Assembly: GCA_900471815.1 (NCBI GenBank)
Contig: UICE01000002.1
Location: 491,098-555,097, forward strand
Direction: 5' to 3'
Source of the DNA: Hyphomicrobiales bacterium
GTDB taxonomy: Bacteria > Pseudomonadota > Alphaproteobacteria > Rhizobiales > Rhizobiaceae
Length of the DNA: 64,000 nucleotides
The notes beneath the pieces are model-generated. The model did not search any database, was not told the origin of the DNA, and saw nothing but the letters and a program-made list of their open reading frames with translations. The translations under genes were made by a program, and so were the position numbers. How positions within the stretch are numbered: position 1 is the stretch's first letter; each line of letters starts with the position of its first letter. Shown piece after piece: positions 58,952 through 64,000 of the stretch.

Positions 58952-59137
58952 CGTCGTGACCCTCGTAAAAATTATGCAAATCGCAGTGCTACGAGTTGCA
59001 CAAGTTTTCCAGCACGAATAGGGCAAACCGTGAGTTGGCGTAATTAAATTACCGTAATGATGGGTGTTCTTGACAGCTATTGCGTGTTTGAAGAATGCAC
59101 TTCGAATTCCGAAAGCTGTCCAGCGGCATTCGCGTTA

Positions 59138-59270
59138 TGCGTGGTTCGACAAGCTCACCATGAGGAAAGTGGGTGGGTTGCAAGCTTATCATCAATGTTT
59201 CAGCTACATCGCAAATGCGACCTCCCTGCAATCACCTGCCCTCCTCATGGCGAGCTTGTCGAACCACGCA
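59138..59270. repeat. Large inverted repeat (TTCGACAAGCTC family)
   Basis: A 29-bp arm at 59138-59166 (TGCGTGGTTCGACAAGCTCA plus CCATGAGGA) recurs inverted at 59242-59270 with a single mismatch. The 75-nt centre has no coding sense. The arms match the repeat cluster at 9501-9671 and the fragment at the window end. The rest of the 59027-59290 gap holds nothing recognised. Confidence 0.85.
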
Positions 59271-59290
59271 ATATAGAAATGCAGTTTGGA

Positions 59291-60454
59291 TCAGCCCGCC
59301 ACTTTCCGACCCGCAGAAAATGCAAAGAATGAGCCAATCACCAGCCCCGCTGCTGCTAGCAGCGTGGATGAGGTGAAATTACCGCTGATATCGGCAAGAT
59401 AACCGGCAATCAAAGGTCCAACGATCTGTCCGATACCAAAGGCCGCCGTTGTGATCGCCATCATCCGGCGTGGGGATTGCGGTACGAGCTGACGCCCTGC
59501 CTGAAACACGAAGGCGGTAATGACCATGATCGTGAGGCCTAACAGCAAGCCCCCGATAAGTGGGCCAATGGGAGATGGCAGGATGACGCTGCCTGCAACA
59601 CCACCGGCCAGTGCAAGCAGGCTGAAAGCAAGGGATGTAAAGGGACCGGCGCGGCGCAGCACGGGGTTCCAGATCCAGACTGAGAATATGCCCGCAAAGC
59701 CGGTGCAAAGCCACACGAAAGCTTCTGTCGAGGCGCTGCCCTCATTGGCCCGGACAATGGCCATGATGAAGGTTGCGGTGATGACATAGCCAATGCCGAA
59801 CAGCGCATAGGCTATATTGAGCTTGATGAATTCTGCCGTCCAGGCGATGGCCGGTTCCTTGATGTCCGCGCCGGTGCGCAGCGGTCCTTCGCGGATTAAC
59901 AAGGCAACTGCGATCAAGCCAAGCGTGGAAAGGACTGCCGCGCCTACCCAATCGGCACGCCAGCCATAGCCGGTGAATGCGACCAGCGCCACTAGCATAG
60001 CTGACAAGGCGATACCGGTACCGACACCGCCAAAATGCAGAGCTTGCAGATCCAACCTGCCTGCAGCGCCGAGGTGACTGAATACAATCGTCGCGGCGAA
60101 AACCAGCATGAAAGCGCTGGCCATGCCTGCGAGAAAGCGGATGACAGAAAACAGCAGCACATTTTCCGTAAGGCTCATTGCCAGGCACAAGGCGGCGCTT
60201 GCGGCAAGCGAGCCAAGCATGACTTTGCGCTCAATGCCTGCCGCCCACGCGTAACCGGCAACAATCGCACCAACGAGATAGCCAAGGAAATTCGCCGAGG
60301 CGATGATGCCTGCATCACCGGCGGAAAGACCAAGATCACTCATCATGCCGGGTAGAATAGGCGTATAGACAAAACGACCGATACCCATGCCAATAGCCAT
60401 AGCAACCAGCCCGCCGAGGGCGAAGCGAAGTGGAGATGCGGTGCCTGAATTCAT
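59291..60454 (-). CDS. YbfB/YjiJ family MFS transporter
   Basis: A 387-residue permease with twelve predicted helices. The N-terminal GMGIGRFVYTPILPGMMSDL and the paired LSAGDAGIIASANFLGYLVG are hallmarks of the YbfB/YjiJ group. Substrate is unknown; members have been linked to efflux of small molecules. It is divergent from the ArsR gene across about 180 nt containing the ArsR palindrome, so it might be controlled by the same site, but the spacing from its start makes this uncertain. Confidence 0.9.
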   Translation of the reverse strand: MNSGTASPLRFALGGLVAMAIGMGIGRFVYTPILPGMMSDLGLSAGDAGIIASANFLGYLVGAIVAGYAWAAGIERKVMLGSLAASAALCLAMSLTENVLLFSVIRFLAGMASAFMLVFAATIVFSHLGAAGRLDLQALHFGGVGTGIALSAMLVALVAFTGYGWRADWVGAAVLSTLGLIAVALLIREGPLRTGADIKEPAIAWTAEFIKLNIAYALFGIGYVITATFIMAIVRANEGSASTEAFVWLCTGFAGIFSVWIWNPVLRRAGPFTSLAFSLLALAGGVAGSVILPSPIGPLIGGLLLGLTIMVITAFVFQAGRQLVPQSPRRMMAITTAAFGIGQIVGPLIAGYLADISGNFTSSTLLAAAGLVIGSFFAFSAGRKVAG

Positions 60455-60578
60455 GCGCGGACATTATCCCTGCTTGCCGCAGAGACAAGACAATTAATTT
60501 GATAGCTGCATCGACCCCGATTGATGGTTGCTGATAGCAACGAGTTGCCAGCACGAGCGCTTCGATATTTTTCGCTTG

Positions 60579-60606
60579 CAATACTTAGGATTTTACCTAA
60601 GTATTG
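60579..60606. promoter_or_regulatory. Perfect palindrome, probable ArsR operator
   Basis: CAATACTTAGG (60579-60589) and CCTAAGTATTG (60596-60606) are a perfect 11-bp inverted repeat with a 6-bp spacer. It lies 30 nt upstream of the ArsR start, where such regulators bind their own promoter. A role at the divergent MFS gene, 125 nt away, is possible. Confidence 0.75.
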
Positions 60607-60636
60607 CTCAATCGACATATGAGGACTCGCAGATCC

Positions 60637-60993
60637 ATGCCCACCGCTACCGCACTGGCTGCTCCACCCGTTCCCGTTGATGCCGTTTTTCGCGCGCTGG
60701 CAGACCCGACGCGGCGGCAAGTGCTTGAACGGCTTGTCAACAGCCCGGCTTCGGTCAGCGAACTCGCCGAACCTTTCAACATGGCGTTGCCGTCCTTTGT
60801 CGAGCATTTGCGGGTGCTTGAAAGCAGTGGTTTGGTCAACTCGCAAAAAAAGGGACGCGTTCGAACCTATCGCATTCAAACCGAACCAATGAAACTTGCC
60901 GAGAATTGGCTGTCCAAGCAACGGACCCTGTGGGAACGCCGTCTCGATCAACTTGACGATTACATGCTTACACTCAAGGAGGAAAACACGTGA
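60637..60993 (+). CDS. ArsR family transcriptional regulator
   Basis: The 118-residue winged-helix protein has FRALADPTRRQVLERLV, the recognition region SVSELAEPFNMALPSFVEHL and a basic wing (KKGRVRTYRI). No metal-binding CxC motif is present in helix 3, so it is more like the SdpR/SRPBCC-associated ArsR group than a metal sensor. I chose the ATG at 60637, although AGGA is 12 nt away; ATG at 60619 and TTG at 60604 are in frame, the latter inside the palindrome. Its stop overlaps the SRPBCC start by 4 nt. Confidence 0.88.
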   Translation: MPTATALAAPPVPVDAVFRALADPTRRQVLERLVNSPASVSELAEPFNMALPSFVEHLRVLESSGLVNSQKKGRVRTYRIQTEPMKLAENWLSKQRTLWERRLDQLDDYMLTLKEENT

Positions 60994-61466
60994 CTTATGA
61001 TTTGAAAGTTGATCCAAAGCTCGATCTCGTTCTGGAGCGGACTATCGATGTGCCGCGCGCGCTCGTATGGAAGTGCTGGACGATGCCGGAACATGTCAGC
61101 AAGTGGTTTACGCCGAAACCCTGGACCATTTCCGATTGTGAGATTGATCTGCGTCCGGGCGGGATTTTCCGCACGGTAATGAATGGTCCCAATGGAGAAC
61201 AGTCGATCAATTATGGTTGCTATCTGGATATAGTGCCAAATGAACGTTTGATCTGGACCGACGCCCTGTTGCCTGGATACCGCCCTGCCGAAAATCCATT
61301 CCTGACCGCCGTTCTTCTGCTCAAGGACGAAGGAAGCGGCACGCGCTATACTGCCGTGGCGATTCACCGCGATCAAACCACGCGCGACCGGCACGAGGAA
61401 ATGGGCTTTTATGACGGCTGGGGCACGGTGCTGGACCAGATGATCGAATATTCGAAGACCCTCTGA
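60990..61466 (+). CDS. SRPBCC (AHSA1-like) domain protein
   Basis: The 158-residue protein folds as one START/Bet v1-like ligand-binding domain: ERTIDVPRALVWKCWTMPEH, WFTPKPWTISDCEIDLRPGG and the C-terminal GWGTVLDQMIEYSKT. AHSA1-family proteins paired with ArsR regulators occur widely; the ligand is unknown. The start is GTG at 60990, overlapping the ArsR stop in GTGA, so they are translationally coupled and likely share the palindromic operator. Confidence 0.9.
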   Translation: MTYDLKVDPKLDLVLERTIDVPRALVWKCWTMPEHVSKWFTPKPWTISDCEIDLRPGGIFRTVMNGPNGEQSINYGCYLDIVPNERLIWTDALLPGYRPAENPFLTAVLLLKDEGSGTRYTAVAIHRDQTTRDRHEEMGFYDGWGTVLDQMIEYSKTL

Positions 61467-61532
61467 TTTAGAAATGCCAAGGGGTGATTCAACGGATCGT
61501 CGCCTTTAGCGTCAGTCTTGTCGCTGGACGGA

Positions 61533-61560
61533 TTGACCTTCGCCACGGCGTGCCTATATT
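61533..61560 (+). promoter_or_regulatory. Promoter of the FMN riboswitch-ribH2 transcript
   Basis: TTGACC (61533-61538) and TATATT (61555-61560) are separated by 16 nt, each matching consensus at five positions. The expected start at about 61567 is just ahead of the riboswitch aptamer. Confidence 0.7.
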
Positions 61561-61573
61561 CAACCTGCACGTT

Positions 61574-61713
61574 CTCAGGGCGGGGTGTAATTCCCCACCG
61601 GCGGTAGCAGGCAGAAATGCCTGAAGCCCGCGAGCGCTTCCAGCACCCGCTGGAAGGTCAGCAGATCCGGTCCAATTCCGGAGCCGACGGTATAGTCCGG
61701 ATGAAAGAGAGCA
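61574..61713 (+). ncRNA. FMN riboswitch (RFN element)
   Basis: The segment contains the invariant RFN blocks: AGGGCGGGGTGTAATTCCCC, ACCGGCGGTA, AGCCCGCGAGC, GGTCAGCAGATCCGGT, AATTCCGGAGCCGACGGT and AGTCCGGATGAAAGAGAG. It senses FMN and represses the downstream lumazine synthase gene. A gap of about 95 nt lies between the aptamer and the ribH2 ATG; I could not resolve whether it acts by termination or by masking the ribosome site. Confidence 0.97.
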
Positions 61714-61809
61714 AGCATTGGCAAGATCCCGCCACAGGTGGGGTCTGATCTGTGCGTGTTCGCCCAAAGGGATCATTGAAAAATGGCAAAACCCTGAAAG
61801 GCCTGATAA

Positions 61810-62283
<474 letters not shown>

Positions 62284-62314
62284 CAAGGCAGAATATGCAT
62301 CTGGGAGGATCGAC

Positions 62315-63322
62315 GTGAAGACCAAGAAGATTATCAATGACGGCGCCAATGCTGTCGACGAAATGCTGGAAGGGGTGCTTGCCGCCCACTCCGCAAAGGT
62401 CTTTGCGCTCGATCATTCTCCCCGCTCAATTATTGCCCGGGACGGCCCCCGCCCCGGCAAGGTCGGCATGGTGATCGGCGGCGGCTCGGGACACGAGCCA
62501 TCATTTCTCGGATTTGTCGGCAAGGGTCTTGCTGATGCCGCCGCTATCGGCAATGTCTTTGCCTCGCCGCCGCCTGACCCGATCATCGAATGCACCAAGG
62601 CAGTCAATGATGGCGCCGGGGTGCTTTACATGTATGGCAATTATGCTGGCGACGTGATGAATTTCGACATGGCGGCGGAAATGGTCGCCATGGAGGATAT
62701 TGAAGTTCGTACCGTGCTGACGACCGATGATGTCGCCTCCGCTCCTGCCGATCAACGTGACAAACGACGCGGCGTTGCCGGCAACGTCTTCGTGTTCAAG
62801 GCTGCCGGAGCCGCTTGCGACAAGATGCTGCCGATTGATGAATGCGAGCGGATTGCCCGCAAGGCCAATGACCGCACTTTCACCTTTGGCGTGGCACTTT
62901 CGCCCTGCTCACTCCCCCAGACACTCAAACCGAATTTCACGCTTGGTGAAGATGAAATGGAAGTCGGCATGGGAATCCATGGCGAGCCTGGTATCTCCAA
63001 AGAAAAGCTGAAACCGGCTGATGCCATCACCGATGAATTGATGGACAAGATATTGGATGAAATGGCCGCACCGAAAGGGGACCGCGTGGCTGTGATTGTC
63101 AATTCGCTCGGCTCAACGCCTCTCATGGAATTATATATCATGATGCGGCAGGTGAAAAAACGGCTGGATCAGGCCGGGCTTGCGCTGCACTTGAGCCTTG
63201 TCGGCAATTATTGCACCTCGTTGGAGATGGCCGGCGCTTCGATTACCGTCATGCATCTGGACGCGGAATTGCAGGAGATGATCGATCATCCGTGCGATTG
63301 CGCCATGTTTCGGGCGGGCTGA
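62315..63322 (+). CDS. dhaK: Dihydroxyacetone kinase subunit DhaK
   Basis: The substrate-binding subunit of dihydroxyacetone kinase. The 335-residue protein has VIGGGSGHEPSFLGFVGKGL (about 50-69), FASPPPDPIIECTKAV, YMYGNYAGDVMNFDMA and GMGIHGEPG, with the His that covalently binds dihydroxyacetone. I chose GTG at 62315 since GGGAGG is four bases upstream and the frame upstream overlaps ribH2. It precedes dhaL by 3 nt. Whether ATP or a PTS protein supplies phosphate cannot be decided here; no dhaM is in the window. Related proteins can act on erythrulose. Confidence 0.92.
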   Translation: MKTKKIINDGANAVDEMLEGVLAAHSAKVFALDHSPRSIIARDGPRPGKVGMVIGGGSGHEPSFLGFVGKGLADAAAIGNVFASPPPDPIIECTKAVNDGAGVLYMYGNYAGDVMNFDMAAEMVAMEDIEVRTVLTTDDVASAPADQRDKRRGVAGNVFVFKAAGAACDKMLPIDECERIARKANDRTFTFGVALSPCSLPQTLKPNFTLGEDEMEVGMGIHGEPGISKEKLKPADAITDELMDKILDEMAAPKGDRVAVIVNSLGSTPLMELYIMMRQVKKRLDQAGLALHLSLVGNYCTSLEMAGASITVMHLDAELQEMIDHPCDCAMFRAG

Positions 63323-63325
63323 TCA

Positions 63326-63964
63326 ATGAGCGAAATTACCGCTGCAAATCTGATTTCCATGTTTGCGGAAATCGCCAAGGCCATGGCTGAATCCAAGGCA
63401 CATTTGTGCGAGCTTGATGGCGTTATTGGCGATGCCGATCACGGCATAGCCATGGATCTGGGCTTTTCGACAGTTGCAACCAATCTCGCGGCGCTGGATA
63501 TTACCGCAGCCGATCCCACAACCGTATTCAACACAGCGGCCAAGTCGTTTCTCAACGCTGTCGGCGCTTCCTCCGGCCCGCTTTATGCGACAGCCTTCAT
63601 GCGCGCTGGAGCAAGTGTTAAGGGCAAAACCGTACTAACTGCATCGGACTTTGCCGATGCCTTCATCGCCATGGCAAAGGGCTTTCAGGATCGCGGGAAA
63701 GCCGAAATTGGCGATAAGACCATGATCGATGCCTGGGTGCCTGCTGCCGAGGCGGTGGAGAGCGCAAAGACACAAGGGGCTTCATTGGCCGGGATATTGG
63801 ATGCAGCAGGAAATGCTGCCGAGGCCGGAGCAGAAGCAACCAAGGCGATGATCGCTTCAAAGGGGCGCTCCGCCCGTCTTGGCGAGCGCGCCATTGGTCA
63901 TATTGATCCGGGCGCCGCTTCAGCAGCCATACTCATCAGAGCCATGGGCAAGGGATTGGGTTAG
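63326..63964 (+). CDS. dhaL: Dihydroxyacetone kinase subunit DhaL
   Basis: The nucleotide-binding subunit. The 212-residue helical protein has the Mg-nucleotide motif CELDGVIGDADHGIAMDLGF (about 27-46), where Asp residues coordinate two Mg ions. GASSGPLYATAFMRAG, GDKTMIDAWVPAAE and the final GHIDPGAASAAIL complete the family pattern. It starts 3 nt after dhaK. The window ends 36 nt later in a repeat fragment, so any third component downstream is not visible. Confidence 0.93.
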   Translation: MSEITAANLISMFAEIAKAMAESKAHLCELDGVIGDADHGIAMDLGFSTVATNLAALDITAADPTTVFNTAAKSFLNAVGASSGPLYATAFMRAGASVKGKTVLTASDFADAFIAMAKGFQDRGKAEIGDKTMIDAWVPAAEAVESAKTQGASLAGILDAAGNAAEAGAEATKAMIASKGRSARLGERAIGHIDPGAASAAILIRAMGKGLG

Positions 63965-63980
63965 TAAATTGCATTGGTAG

Positions 63981-64000
63981 AGTGCGTGGTTCGCCCTTCG
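63981..64000. repeat. Fragment of the TTCGACAAGCTC repeat family
   Basis: AGTGCGTGGTTCGCCCTTCG at the window end matches the outer part of the repeats at 59138 and 9645. The window cuts it, so length and partner arm are unknown. Confidence 0.5.

Overview
This window is chromosomal DNA of an alphaproteobacterium of the order Hyphomicrobiales (Rhizobiales), probably Brucellaceae or a close relative. The evidence is an aa3 cytochrome oxidase locus of alphaproteobacterial type, a split F1Fo ATP synthase locus with b and b' subunits, a BacA/SbmA transporter, a Brucella-type decameric lumazine synthase (RibH2) behind an FMN riboswitch, IalB- and NnrU-type proteins, and palindromic intergenic repeats of a kind common in rhizobia. 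The genus assignment is inference. No rRNA, tRNA, CRISPR array, prophage or intact insertion sequence was seen.

Layout. 1-6652 (- strand): aa3 oxidase genes ctaC-ctaD-ctaB-small membrane protein-ctaG-ctaE, then an L,D-transpeptidase, a DUF983 protein and SURF1, which is cut by the window start. 6.9-9.0 kb (+): an IalB-like protein with a short leader ORF, and tldD. 9.1-9.7 kb: a hairpin-rich stretch without a gene, followed by palindromic repeats. 9.7-17.3 kb (-): isoprenoid, RNA-modification and DNA-repair genes (HDAC-like, xseB, pirin, dxs, tlyA, rlmD-type) preceded by a PLP sulfur-amino-acid enzyme. 17.4-23.1 kb (mostly -): ribB, aroC, a phosphoglycerate-mutase-like protein, fabI, a DnaJ-like protein and a lipoprotein. 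23.1-33.3 kb: pdxH, fatty-acid oxidation genes, a GH25 lysozyme-like protein, purD, ubiA, an FAD oxidoreductase and the tRNA t6A enzyme Sua5/TsaC.

33.4-46.7 kb: glyQS, a large TPR protein, a polyprenyl diphosphate synthase, then a + strand run (DUF2007, methyltransferase, S49 peptidase, small membrane protein, ispE, moaB), a small glycosyltransferase, a PA0069-type radical SAM protein and rnhB. 47.0-49.9 kb (-): ATP synthase Fo operon atpI-atpB-atpE-atpF'-atpF with a clear promoter and terminator. 50.2-57.0 kb: a MarR-GNAT fusion regulator with a palindromic operator, a SleB cell-wall hydrolase, der, a YfgM-like protein, an NnrU protein and a polysaccharide deacetylase.

57.0-64.0 kb looks more accessory: a decayed HicAB toxin-antitoxin pair (frameshifted hicB, start-less hicA), bacA, a large inverted repeat, a YbfB-type MFS transporter, an ArsR regulator plus SRPBCC protein behind a perfect palindrome, the FMN-riboswitch ribH2 unit, and dhaKL.

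Most of the window is housekeeping. The least explained parts are the structured intergenic region at about 9.1-9.45 kb, which has a promoter-like sequence and a terminator-like hairpin on the - strand, and three very short ORFs with near-consensus Shine-Dalgarno sequences at 6884, 50073 and 51468.
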